Source of the DNA: Haliotis asinina
Taxonomy: Eukaryota; Mollusca; Gastropoda; Lepetellida; Haliotidae
Reading direction: 5' to 3'
Assembly (NCBI RefSeq): GCF_037392515.1
Contig: NC_090290.1
Coordinates: forward strand, 62,001-126,000
Length of the DNA: 64,000 nt
Numbering within the stretch: the stretch's first letter is position 1; each line of letters opens with the position of its first letter. Position numbers and translations under genes: made by a program. Shown here in pieces: positions 24,600 through 35,100 of this stretch. Below the pieces are notes generated by a model, which saw only the letters and a program-made list of their open reading frames with translations, had not been told where the DNA came from and searched no databases.

Positions 24600-24878
24600 G
24601 GAACCTACATTACCCAAGATCCACAAGGTTTCCGCAAGACCAGAAACTAACTCACTCCAGCTATAAAGGTTTCAGTAAACTGAAACTAAATGGAAACTTC
24701 CAACTACAGTTTCAGTTGACGGAAACATGACGGAAACTAAGACTTGTTAGTTTCAGTTGTGGAAACTATGCGGAAACTCTCATTGCGCGTTTCCTGAAAC
24801 TGAAACCCAGCGGAAACCTACATTACCCAGTATCCATCAGGTTTCCGCAAGAACGGAAACCGAGTTATTTTTGCTGTG
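24600..24878. repeat. Transposon 1 right subterminal array and TIR
   Basis: A dense cluster of GTTTCCGC, GGAAAC and GAAACTGAAAC motifs, largely inverted relative to the left array. It ends in the TIR GTTATTTTTGCTGTG. The inner 50 bp mirror the left end. Confidence 0.85.
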
Positions 24879-25189
24879 ATTGGAAGTGAAACAACCATCT
24901 TTTTTCATACATACCATCACTTCCTGATATGATACTGAAATCTTTTCAGTCCAAATGTTTTAAATTCATATGGAGCAATAAACTGGATAGAGTCAAAAGA
25001 GTAGCTCCAAGCATGCCACCAAAGCATGGAGGACTAAATGTTTCTATTATAAAGGAAATAATTTGTGCTAAAGAAATATCATGGATGAAACGACTATGAG
25101 AAGAAAATGCTAAATGGAGAATACTGTAAGTGTATTATATAACTTGCAGGTTTTATTTTTGCACTGTTCATGCAACATATTTTACTGAT

Positions 25190-25440
25190 TTTATAACATA
25201 CTATGAAATTCTGTTACACACATTGTGAAGAGAATTGGACTTAGAACACAACCTTGCTGGACACCACTAACTGATTTGAGGTAATCACCAATCGACGAAT
25301 AACTGAGACGAACAGAAGCCAGAATCTTGGAATACATATTTCTTAAAGCTGAAAATAATCGACCCCGAATAACTTGTGTAAAAAGCGAATACCACAATAA
25401 TGTTCTATTGACTGAATCAAAGGCCTTTAGAAAATGAACA
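25190..25440 (-). mobile_element. LINE reverse transcriptase fragment (copy A)
   Basis: The minus strand encodes an RT palm segment: LKAFDSVNRTLLW, LRNMYSKILASVRLSYSS, then GVQQGCVLSPILFTM. This order and spacing are typical of non-LTR retrotransposon RT (RTE/CR1-like style). Only about 80 residues remain; the YxDD box is not present. The same fragment is at 50870-51120. Confidence 0.8.
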
Positions 25441-26347
25441 AATAAGCAATAAAAACGAGCATCTGGATCTTATCATAAGACTTATATCGTGGCATGGTAC
25501 AAAGTCAATAATGTGTTTAATGTCACCATTTATCATCATTTTACTGGCAGGTCATTAGTAAAACAATTAAGCTTTTGTTGCCAAATTCCACTGTAGACAA
25601 CTTGAATGTGTTGTCTAAGAGGGTAAGAGGGCTGACCATTAGACAACTAACACAGTGTTGCATCTGGACTGTGTAATTGCGTAATTTACTCAGTTTCAGT
25701 TAAACAAAACACTATTTTAGTTTTTGATGCGTCACACATCAAGCAAAATTAATCTTATGTAGGCAGATTTGTACTAATGAAGTGTAAACTTTATATTTAT
25801 TATGACCAGTACATGTGGTTAAATTTAGTATCGAATATTTGAAATGAAAGACAAACAAATTTAGGAAAAAACCATTGCTTGAAATAAATACAACCTAATA
25901 CATATCAAGAAGTAATAGTTGTTTTGTTTGGCTTTCAGATATCATACTGTGTGACCCAACCAATGACTTTGATCAGAACTAATGGCGTTCTCAAGCATGG
26001 TGGTCATGGGTCAGCATAGTTAAAAATATTACAGAAAGTTTCAATAAGTGGAACTTTGAATGTTTTCTCAATAACAGTGATGTGTGAGCCTTAGAAACGA
26101 TGCATTACTGAATCTTTCACAAAACATTATGTAAGTTGAAATGCTGATATGAATGCCAGCGTGTGCCGATCGAAAATGGAAGTGTGAAAGATTGCGAGGT
26201 AGTAAATGCTCCAAGTCTGTTTTCGTTAAGATTCTTACAACTCGCTATATACCCATATTTGAAAAGGTGATGAGTTGCATAACTCACATTTGTTAATTCT
26301 TTGATGCAATACTGCTCATATATATGTGTTATTCTACATGCAATCAT

Positions 26348-26569
26348 CACAGCTCATTGGAAAACACATCCTGTCTGCTATAATCACAGCTCTTTGGACA
26401 ACACATCCTCTCTGCTATAATCACAGCTCATTGGACAACACATCCTCTCTGCTATAATCACAGCTCATTGGACAACACATCCTCTCTGCTATAATCACAG
26501 CTCATTTGATAACACATCCTATCTGCTATAATCACAGGTCATTAGGCAACACATCCTGTCTGTTACAGA
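26348..26569. repeat. 37-bp minisatellite, six copies (copy A)
   Basis: The unit CACAGCTCATTGGACAACAC continues ATCCTCTCTGCTATAAT. The variant order in the six units differs from the matching array at 52028-52249. Here the second unit is the CTTTGG type; there it is the TTTGATA type, followed by CTTTGG. Confidence 0.9.
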
Positions 26570-27009
26570 CCATTGTTACAGACCACTGATAATTGTCACC
26601 ATCAGGGTCTCCTCACTTTGCCACCACCTATTGCTTTCAATTTTGGATGCACTCAAGCATGTTGATTAAGGGAACAATAGAACACATTGGGGTCGTCTAA
26701 AAGTTTTATTCCCTCACTGCCACCTGTTTTGCCATGAGTTTGTCAATCTTGGTAAATCATGTAAATCAGGCAATGAAAAAGTACAGAAATACATTTCATA
26801 AATTCATTTGCATTCATTTTCATAACAAACAATTCACAGACATATTCAACATGATATAGTTCTTTGTTTAGCACTAATAGTCATGACAAGAAGTACATTT
26901 CAAAAATTTATTTGCTTTCATTTAACAAATAATCTAACACTAATACAATTAACAGACATATGTATTGTACATATCACAGAGCACTTTCATTGTTTTGAAC
27001 TAACAGTCA

Positions 27010-27990
27010 GGAGTCAGTTTAACACATTTTCCTCACAGGCCAATGACATGGGACACAGAGTCTGCATATTCAACTGGAGTTTTCGCACCAGATACAAGAG
27101 AGACGTTGGTCTAGTTCTAGGTACTCTCTGGATGATGCTGATGAATTTGTACAAGTTGGGATGTACGAGACCAGTTTTGTTCATCTTAGCATGCCAGCCC
27201 TCCTCATGGTTCGTTGTTCTGAAACCGTCGTTGTCGAAGTGGTTCCATGTAGGAAGGCCTGGCTTCTCCACCCAGTTCTCAGTCACACAGTCTGTGAATC
27301 TCTTCACATCAGGATTGTCAAGATCAACGTCTTCAAGTGCATTCTGTCACACATTGTTGATGTCACACAGTTGTAGCAGAGGCATGGCACAGGCACGACT
27401 GATGAGATGGTTTACAAATGGATCAGTGGAGACACTTGCCTGAAGACCAAATCGCTAGGCACTTCTCCATATGGCCTGTCTATAGTGAAACAAACAGCCT
27501 TTCAGTTGACACTGGAACACATCAAGAGCAGCTTGTTGTGCAGCAATCTCAAAGTCAGTAACAATAAAAGTGGGTTGCAATTGAAATTCATGTTAGAGTT
27601 CTTTTGTTTTACAACATCAAACAATGTCCTATAGGTGGATTGGTTCTTATCAGGCAACAAAGCAAATACAAGGGGAAGCATTTTCCCGTTAACAAGGACA
27701 AGGAAAGTATACAGTTGATGAAACAATTTTGGACAAAAGTTGAAAGTGCCATCAGCAAATATGGTGTCAGCTGATGTGAGGTATTGCAGGTTGATCTGGT
27801 AGAGAAGATCAGCATGTTGTCTTCGGAGTGAAGCAGGAATTGGTTGCCACTGCAGGTCTTGGCGTAGAGTTCAGGAAGATCGATGTCAGAGCATTGGCGT
27901 GGTAGAGGTGGTAGTTCTTTCGCTCTTGAATGGTAGAGACTGGACTGGGTGCTGTAGAAGGTCGGAGCAGATAATGTTATGTCAACCTCA
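27010..27990 (-). mobile_element. Mutator-like (MULE) transposase relic, copy A
   Basis: The minus strand reads an N-terminal part (LPPLPRQ, YAKTCSGNQFLLH), the MULE catalytic start ADGTFNFCPKLFHQLYTFLV near 27775-27715, and LPDKNQSTYRTLFDVV. Further on comes NHEEGWHAKMN near 27200, the conserved C-terminal histidine region seen in invertebrate MULE-derived proteins. The frame is broken several times, including a shift after the DKNQSTY segment. No terminal inverted repeats were identified. It is clearly inactive. Copy B (52706-53730) keeps a longer open stretch of the C-terminal half. Confidence 0.75.
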
Positions 27991-28139
27991 GCGGACCACA
28001 AACCTCGAATGAGAAAATTTAGATGTTAAATCTGCATATCGTTTCTGATTCACATGCACAAAATATGTATGCTCATATTATTTATATATTTTACGTTCTA
28101 TTAGGTAAGAAATCAAGCATGTTTACATACATATAGTGT

Positions 28140-28925
28140 TGTATGAGTAGGTAGCCTGTATGGCGTTTGTTTAGTGAGCTGTGTATAATTGGCCGGGCGT
28201 GGACGTCAGAGGAGACAGCCGGGCATCGGTTTGTGGTACCATTATGGGATTAAGAGGTTGTTTAGAGGAGAGGCAATATGGAGGGTTTGTTATGGTGTGG
28301 TACTGTTAGATTTTGTGGGCTAGATTGGAATTTGTGATGAAAGTAGCTATGGCCTGTAAGATAGATAGTTTTGGTATTTAGGGAATTTAGTAGAAGCTGA
28401 ATGTTATTTTGCTATCTGGCTGGTAGAGAGTTTTGTAACTGAATGATGTTTGAGTGTTTTAAGTGGCATTGAGTGAATATGTGTGTTATTGTTTCTTGGG
28501 TTTTGCAATGTGATCAAAGTCCATCTGGGTGTCTGTTTTGTGTGAAAAGATTGTGATTGAAGTTTGTGTTGCCTGTGATGAGTCGTGTGATGAAAATGTC
28601 CACGTGGGATGAGTCTGAAAATATGGGTGTTTTGGTGATGGGCTATGTGATGATGCTTTTAACCAGGATGGACTTGCTTGTGTTTACGTTGTGTTTGAAG
28701 TTAAGTGTACATATGTTGGTTTTTATGAGCTGTTTAATTTCTGATTTAGATGTGCGGAGATGGATGGCTGGGGATGGGTGAGTAGTTGCTAACTTTGCTG
28801 CTGTATCTTCTGGGTTGTTTACTATGTTGTGTGTGTGCAGGGATCCATAAGAGAGTGATGTTTTTGTTTAGTTGTTTCAGTGAGTGTATTTGGAGGGTAA
28901 TGTTGTGTATAAGGTCTGGTTTTTC
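28140..28925 (-). mobile_element. LINE ORF2 C-terminal part, copy A
   Basis: Minus-strand translation gives the downstream end of a non-LTR ORF2 as degraded RNase H/C-terminal sequence, with a PRWTL-like and TIRG-like Cys/His tail. The matching copy B extends upstream into a recognisable RNase H (54530-54912). Here that part is cut off at 28925. Confidence 0.55.
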
Positions 28926-28927
28926 GG

Positions 28928-30060
28928 CCCTGATTCGCTATTAGTATAACAAATCATAATTCCATGCCTCTGATACATTCCCCCCTCTGACGAAGAGTGT
29001 GACCCCACACACTAAAAAACTGTGATGTCGAGACCCAAGTCTTTGTCAGCGATCCTGCTAGTTTGGCATTCTGCCTATTTTTGTTGTGACCATGGAGTCA
29101 ATTGCTCGCAACCATATAATACAGGTTACAACATTATGAACCAACAATCGCGGCTTTGTCGGGGGTTAAATAATTTTAATTTTGTGGTCAGTCGGTCAAT
29201 GGCATACAGAGCCATCCACCCCTTGACCTTTGAGACGAGACCTTCGGGTAGGTCAGGTGATGCTGACATCTTCCCTAAATACAAATAGATAGCTGACTCT
29301 TCAGTGACAGTTTTAATCCTTTGTGTGCGGAAGTAATGTATTAACGTAATGACGTCATACTGGTCAAGAAAGTTGCTGGGAGGGAACAACACCGGATGCT
29401 TTTTCAGGTTGGGCGAAATGTCGCCTAATACATTAATGACAGAGCCCTCATATGGGACTTCACAATCCGGACACTGTTTGGTATCCAACCAACATGGTAG
29501 TCCTGAGAGTGGCAGACCCCTGTCCAGGTAGGTCTCCAGCCCGTTGTTTCAGGGTACAACCAGGCGTACGCATGTTTGCTCCCCTGGTTCCATGTCTCCC
29601 TGAGATACCTGGCGGAATTCACACCCTGCGATTTTTAAAAGTGTGGCCACACACTCTGTATGTTGAATACGACGACACCATTTACAGAAGGTTACAGGCG
29701 GGAATTTCTTACGGTCATCACGGATTGGAAATATTCCCTGGGTGTAAAGGGGACAGTACCCCAGAGTCTCCTCTGCGAACACGAATCCCGTCCTAGTAGG
29801 TTTGAAGCGGGATGCCGCTTGATTTATATAATTCGTTACCTCCTCCGATTGTGTATGGTAGAGGGCTGACCAAACCCTAGACCTCGGAATAGGTAGGTGT
29901 AAGTCTGTGGGTACAGAGCTCTCGAGAACATGACCGACCACGATGACAGCGGGTACAAGACCGTTTATTACCTGATCGGATAACAACAGGAAACTTACAC
30001 AAGGGAGATAACTCGGGCTGGCTATCATTTGATTATCGCTAAAGCCCATGACGCCTATAT
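28928..30060 (-). mobile_element. Repeat X right part with two unassigned ORFs
   Basis: 28928-29150 repeats 18225-18435. On the minus strand two long frames (about 30064-29549 and 29488-29126) encode cysteine-containing proteins. One has the motifs FCKWCRRIQHTEC and YCPLYTQG; the other has CPDCEVPYEG and ALYAIDRLTTKL. I do not recognise either; they could be gag-like or accessory proteins of the element that repeat X belongs to. Treated as a broken fossil. Confidence 0.4.
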
Positions 30061-32480
30061 ACAATCATAACATTCCTCCCCCTAGCTTATTCTAATATGG
30101 ACAATAGAATATTCCTATCAGATATGATCCTTTATAGTAATTACTTTACTTCAGAAATTAATCTTACAATTATCAATCAGCATATTAACACTCTTGAACA
30201 ATAATAATTCAAGTCTCTGGGGTGCTTGTCTTTGACGAACAGGATAACGTCTCGGCTTGACTGCAACAACATCATCTCTGGCAGTCTCTAGACTAGAATT
30301 CGACATAGCTGGTTGAACTGGTTCACATGTCAAGTTACTATCATGTGGAGCACTCGTGACGTCTCGGGATTCTGTAACATCTGACGTCTCATGTTATGGC
30401 AATGAGCAATCTGACACAACAGGCATCTAAACATGTGGCTGAAACATACAACTTTCATTATCAATAAGTTGATCAATATGTTTTCTCTTAACAGCACCAT
30501 TTGGACACAGAATCTTGTATGAAACTGGTCCAGTTTGTTCAAACACTGTACCTGACTCCCACTTCTCCCCCTCTCTATAAGACCTGAAGAGGACATGTTG
30601 ACCTGATGAAAAACTTCTAACGGTTCCTCTCAACATTGACGCTGACTGTTGTTTCTGAACTGTTCTCTGAATATCTGGTTTGAGCAAATCCAGCCTTGTC
30701 TTAAGTCGTCTACCATGCATCAATATTGATGGAGTTTCACCCGTGGTCGTGTGAGGTGTGTTTCGGTATGCCAATAGAAAATTTGCTAGCTTGTGCTTGA
30801 CAGTGACATTTTTCTTCTCAGCTTTCAAGCTGTTCTTGAGACTCTGTACAAATCTTTCAGCTAAGCCATTAGTGGATGGATTGTATGGTGCGGAAAGTGT
30901 ATGCTTGATTCCATTGGATTTGGTGAATTTCTGAAACTCTTCTGATGTAAATTGTGGTCCATGGTTGCTCACAATCTGATCTGGGATGCCATTTCTGCTG
31001 AAAATGTCTAGCAAAACCTCAATTGTCCTCTCAGACGTTGTTGACTTCATAATAGCTACTTCAGGCCATTTGGAATGTGCATCTACAACAACAAAGAACA
31101 TATGACCCATGAATGGTCCTGCAAAATCAATATGCAGTCCCTGCCATGCTGCTGTTGGGAACACCCAGGGATGGAGTTGAGCTCACTGTGGATTCTTACT
31201 GATTTCACCACATCCCTGACATGTTTTACATAGCCTGCCTATATCTGCATCTATCCCTGGCCACCAAATGTAGCTTCGTGCTAATGCCTTCATATGACTC
31301 ATTCCGGAGTGTCCTTCATGAAGTTCATCTAAGCACTTCTCTCGGTACTGTGAAGGTACGACTACTCTCATACCCCACATCAGACAACCTTGGAATACTG
31401 ACAGCTCTCTTCTACGACTGAAGTAAGGTTTCAGATCTTCACCAGGGCATACCTCAGTCCATCCTTTCAGCGTTATGTCCAACACCTTTGAAAGAACTGG
31501 ATCACGTCTGCTCCTATTATGAATCTGCTCAGTTGTGACTGGCAATGTATCAATCTGATTTACATACAAGACATCAGTCGAGTCGGCATCCGAGTTATCA
31601 TCAGGCAAAGGTAATCTTGACAGTCCATCTGCGTTACCATGTAGCGTTGTGTTGCGGTAGCCACTCTAGGTTAACCCTAACCCTAACCCTAACCCTGAGT
31701 TATCATTCGGCAAAGGTAATCTTGACAGTCCATCTGCGTTACCATGTAGCCTTGTGTTGCGGTAGCCACTCTAGGTTAACCCTAACCCTAAGCCTAACCC
31801 TGAGTTATCATCCGGCAAGGGTAGTCTTGACAGTCCATCTGCGTTACCATGTAGCCTTGTGTTGCAGTAGCCACTCTATGTCGTAGTCATACCCAGCAAG
31901 GAATACTGCGTATCTCTGAAGTCAGGGTTAGGGTCAGGGTTAGGGTTATCTCTGAAGTCTGGGTTAGGGTTAGGGTTATCTCTGAAGTCAGGGTTAGGGT
32001 TAGGGTTATCTCTGAAGTCTGGGTTAGGGTTAGGGTTATCTCTGAAGTCAGGGTTAGGGTTATCTCTGAAGTCTGGGTTAGGGTTAGGGTTATCTCTGAA
32101 GTCAGGGTTAGGGTTAGGGTTATCTCTGAAGTCAGGGTTAGGGTTATCTCTGAAGTCTGGGTTAGGGTTAGGGTTATCTCTGAAGTTAGGGTTAGGGTTA
32201 TCTCTGAAGTCTGGGTTAGGTTAGGGTTATCTCTGAAGTCAGGGTCAGGGTTAGGGTTATCTCTGAAGTCTTGGTTAGGGTTAGGGTTATCTCTGAAGTC
32301 TGGGTTAGGGTTAGGGTTATCTCTGAAGTCTGGCAGCTGTCATGGCTGGAATGGCTTTCTGTGGTGAAAAGATTGAAATGAGAGGTTGATGATCTGTGAC
32401 TAGTGTGAAATGTCTACCATAAAGATACGTATGGAATTTCTTGACTGCCCAGATCTTGCTTTAAGCTGGTGTCTTCCTTT
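30061..32480 (-). mobile_element. Ty3/gypsy pol 3' half, fossil, with telomere-like inserts
   Basis: On the minus strand an RNase H part near 32470-32340 ([14 protein letters not shown]) is followed by its continuation near 31910-31600. The integrase HHCC finger lies at 31350-31200 (HEGHSGMSHMKAL, CKTCQGCGE). The integrase core runs to about 30430 (VVVDAHSKWPEV, NGIPDQIVSNHG, YNPSTNGLAERF) and ends in a C-terminal domain (GPVSYKIL, KRKHIDQL). It belongs to the K02A2.6-like group. It is broken, but the integrase is a long open frame, so it is moderately young. Telomere-type arrays split the RNase H region. Confidence 0.85.
31669..32328. repeat. Interstitial telomere-like repeats in two opposite orientations
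   Basis: Plus-strand CCCTAA tracts at 31669-31697 and 31773-31802 alternate with ~77-bp copies of pol-derived sequence. From 31924 the plus strand switches to TTAGGG. About sixteen units of (TTAGGG)2-3 alternate with TATCTCTGAAGTC, a 13-base piece of the interrupted pol sequence. TTAGGG is the animal telomere repeat. Confidence 0.95.
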
Positions 32481-32486
32481 AAGCTA

Positions 32487-33780
32487 CGAGGGTTGGCTGA
32501 AAAGTTCTAAGCCTCACTGTGAAAAAAAGTTACAAAGTCCACGTTTGTAATTTATTTTTCTACATAGTCCCCTTCCAAGTTCACACACTTTTGCCAGCGA
32601 TGCTGCAAGGCCCGAATCCCGGTCAGGAAGAAATCTTCTTCAGCTACCCTAAAAAAATCAGTCACAGCGGAAATGACGTCATCATTACTTGCAAAATGGC
32701 GACCAGTGAGTTCCTTTTTCATTTTGGGGAACAGGTGGAAGTCAGAAGGAGCCAAATCAGGTGAATAAGGAGGATGGTCAATGAGTTCAAAGCCACAATC
32801 GCGGATTGTTGACATGGCCACCACCGATTTGTGAACAGGCGCATTGTCTTGGTGGAAGAGGACACCTTTAGCGATCATCCCTCATCGTTTAGCTTTGATT
32901 GTTTCTCGCAACTGGTTCAGTAGATTAGCATAGTATCTGCCGTTGATAGTTTGACCTCTCTCAAGATAATCAATGAGCAGAATACCCCTGGAATCCCAAA
33001 AGACTGATGCCATCACCTTTCCAGCTGAAGGAACAGACTTGGCTTTCTTCGGAGCTGGTGAATCAGGATGCTTCCACTGTTTTGACTGTAGTTTTGTTTC
33101 TGGTTGAAAGTGATGTATCCAGGTCTCATCCATGGTTACAAATCGTGCCACAAAATCATCGGGATCTGCTTTAAAACGACGCAAATTGTCAAGGGACGTC
33201 TGGAACCTGACACGTTTCTGTTCTGCTGTCAAGAGCTTTGGCACCCATCTTGCAGAAACTTTAGTCATTCCTAATTCGTTGGTGATAATATGCTCCACCC
33301 TCTCATGAGAGATGCCCACTACACTAGCAATATGTCGAGTAGTCAATCGTCGATCATCCATCAACATATCGAGCACTCGCGTGATGTTTTCTGGAGTGGT
33401 TGCTGTTGAAGGCCTTCCTGAGCGTGGGTCATCATCAAGGCTTTGTCTGCCACGCTTAAATTCTGCAGCCCACTTCTTTACTGTGGAAAATGAAGGAGCA
33501 TCATCCCCTAGTGTGGAGAGCATGTCAGCATGTATCTGTGTTGGGGACATCCCTTTCTTTTGCAAGTACTTGATGACTGCCCTGTACTCAGTTTTGTCCA
33601 TTTCTGATGATTTGAGAGGGTAGGTTTACCAAAAGAGCTGTAGTTGAGATAAAACTATTAGTACGTTTGTAGTTCTTGTGTCTATGATTCACTAAATGAT
33701 TGTCCTCATTGGTGGCAAATACCTGTCTCTACCTGGTGGGGAAAAACCGCTCAGGCTGAGAACTTTTCAGCCAACCCTCG
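32487..33780 (-). mobile_element. mariner transposon, 1,294 bp, one nonsense codon
   Basis: Terminal inverted repeats CGAGGGTTGGCTGAAAAGTT are flanked by TA at 32485-32486 and 33781-33782. The transposase runs from 33601 to 32552 (~350 codons). It has an N-terminal HTH pair (MSPTQIHADM, then RHIASVVGISHERVEHI), WVPKLLTAEQK, and the DD34D triad within VTMDETWIHHF, FHQDNAPVHKS and YSPDLAPSDFHLFP. All three catalytic Asp are kept. One in-frame TGA at 32879-32881, after TIKAKR, separates the second and third catalytic Asp from the N-terminal part. The length and TIRs are otherwise those of a complete mariner, so it is recent. A mariner-free copy of the target lies at 45675-45828. Confidence 0.95.
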
Positions 33781-33782
33781 TA

Positions 33783-33960
33783 CTACTGATCATGATGAAA
33801 TTAATATGCTATGTGTATATTTTCTTGATATCTGAATCCTAATGTATAATGCTTGTAGTGGTAATAAATGAATTTTTGTATAAATTATTATTCCATGATA
33901 ACTTCCCTTCTGTCTGAAAAAGTTTGGTCCCCAAACTTGGGAAAAATATTTCTTAGATGG
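33783..33960. repeat. Right flank of the mariner target repeat
   Basis: CTACTGATCATGATGAAATT to about 33894 matches 45706-45828. With the left flank ending at 32484 it forms a ~150-bp dispersed repeat that mariner entered. Confidence 0.85.
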
Positions 33961-33961
33961 A

Positions 33962-34145
33962 CAATGGTAGAACTTAGTTGACGGACAAATGTATTAAACT
34001 GTTAGAATAATAGATGATATTTACAATGGTATAAACATAGTGGATGGACAAATGTATTAAACTGTTAGAATAATAGATGATATTTACAATGGTATAAACA
34101 TAGTGGATGGACAATTGCATAAAAGTGCTAGAATAATAAATGAGA
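33962..34145. repeat. 63-bp tandem repeat, three copies
   Basis: GTTAGAATAATAGATGATAT recurs at 34001, 34064 and, diverged, 34127. The intervening AACATAGTGGATGGACAA is conserved. Confidence 0.85.
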
Positions 34146-34597
34146 ATTAAGTATGTTTTTGTCTCTAGTATAGGGGCACAGGTTCTTTGTGCTGTCATCA
34201 GGGCATAAGGGTATCTGGATGCGGAATCTGGCATGTCTTGGCTCTGTCTACTGGTACCAGGAGGTTTCAAATGTGCATGAAGTAAAAGATACATTAAATG
34301 GATTGTTAGTGCATTATGATATGAAGCCATGACCTGAAATAATACAATGTGCATGATTTATTAGGCATTTCCTGTTAGGATAGAAATGGTATGTATTAGA
34401 CAATACAAGTGCATTGGTTTATTGTGCTCATATACCAATTGTTAGGTACCTTGTTGAACTGAGTTATCTCAATTGTTTAGGGATTTGGGTCTATTTCGTT
34501 TCTTTTCAGTTTATGTGTACTTAGGTTCAGGTTAATGCGCTTGAGTACTTTTGTTTTTTTTGTGTTTCAGTACTTATGTTAAGTTCACGTTGGTTCC

Positions 34598-34745
34598 ATT
34601 TCAGTCTGGATTATTCCATTTCAGTCTGGATTATTCCATTTCAGTATGGATTATTCCATTCCAGTATGGATTATTCCATTTCTGTATGGATTATTCCATT
34701 CCAGTATGGATTATTCCATTTCAGTATGGATTATTTCATTTTTGA
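34598..34745. repeat. 20-bp minisatellite, about seven copies
   Basis: The unit CAGTATGGATTATTCCATTT is repeated with single-base variants. The short ORF over it is a repeat translation. Confidence 0.9.
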
Positions 34746-34749
34746 ATAG

Positions 34750-35100
34750 AGTTGGTTTAGTTTGTTTCGCTTCAGTGTGGTTTAGTGCACTTTTGTACAG
34801 CGTTGGTCAAGTTTAATTTCGCCCCGGTATGTTTTTGTGGGCTTTCGTACAACGTTGGGTAAGTTTTGGTTCGCTTCGGCGCTTTTTCATGCGTTCATGT
34901 ACAGCGTTCGGTACATTTTGTTTCATGTCAGTGCGTTTTCGTGCGTTGTTTAAGTTTTGCGTTAGTTCACTTTGCTTTTGAGATTGGTTGATCAGGTCAA
35001 TGCTCAAAATCTGTTGTGATGCAGATAACCCAGATGATCAGGCTGATGCCATCTCTTCACAACTAGTGACGTCAGTTATCACATGGTGAAATAAGTGGAC
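34750..35100. other. Degenerate GTTTTCGTGCGTT-type repeats, no gene
   Basis: Loose repeats of GTACAGCGTTGG and GCGTTTTCGTGCG around TTAAGTTT motifs. No coding evidence. Confidence 0.4.

Larger units (their letters stand above)
18606..24878. mobile_element. CACTA/EnSpm-like DNA transposon 1, 6,273 bp, gene-carrying, no transposase seen
   Basis: The left end CACAGCAAAAATAAC and right end GTTATTTTTGCTGTG are exact inverted repeats. Similarity continues for about 50 bp through GGTTTCCG and GCGGAAACCTGATGGA. ATT at 18603-18605 and 24879-24881 is a 3-bp target duplication. The empty site is present in the duplicated block at 50559-50561 (GTAGATTGGAAG). Ends of the form CACWG, a 3-bp duplication and repeat-rich subterminal regions are CACTA/EnSpm hallmarks. 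Inside are a four-exon gene on the minus strand and a decayed multi-exon gene on the plus strand, diverging from about 22.26-22.44 kb. I see no DDE transposase domain, so it is probably mobilised in trans. The superfamily call rests on termini. Confidence 0.85.
24882..28925. repeat. Composite 4-kb block, copy A
   Basis: The sequence matches 50562-54680 almost base for base, with a few differences per hundred by eye. Immediately left of transposon 1, 18440-18605 matches 50433-50561. The two blocks were one continuous unit before transposon 1 inserted. The block is itself a mosaic of a LINE RT piece, a minisatellite, a Mutator-like transposase relic and a LINE 3' part. It ends near 28925, where copy A switches to repeat X and copy B continues as LINE. 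Confidence 0.9.

Noticed and set aside
31669-32328. A true chromosome end
   Set aside because: Complex sequence continues on both sides and the two tracts face in opposite directions.
34551-34745. 64-codon Phe-rich ORF
   Set aside because: Translation of the 20-bp minisatellite.
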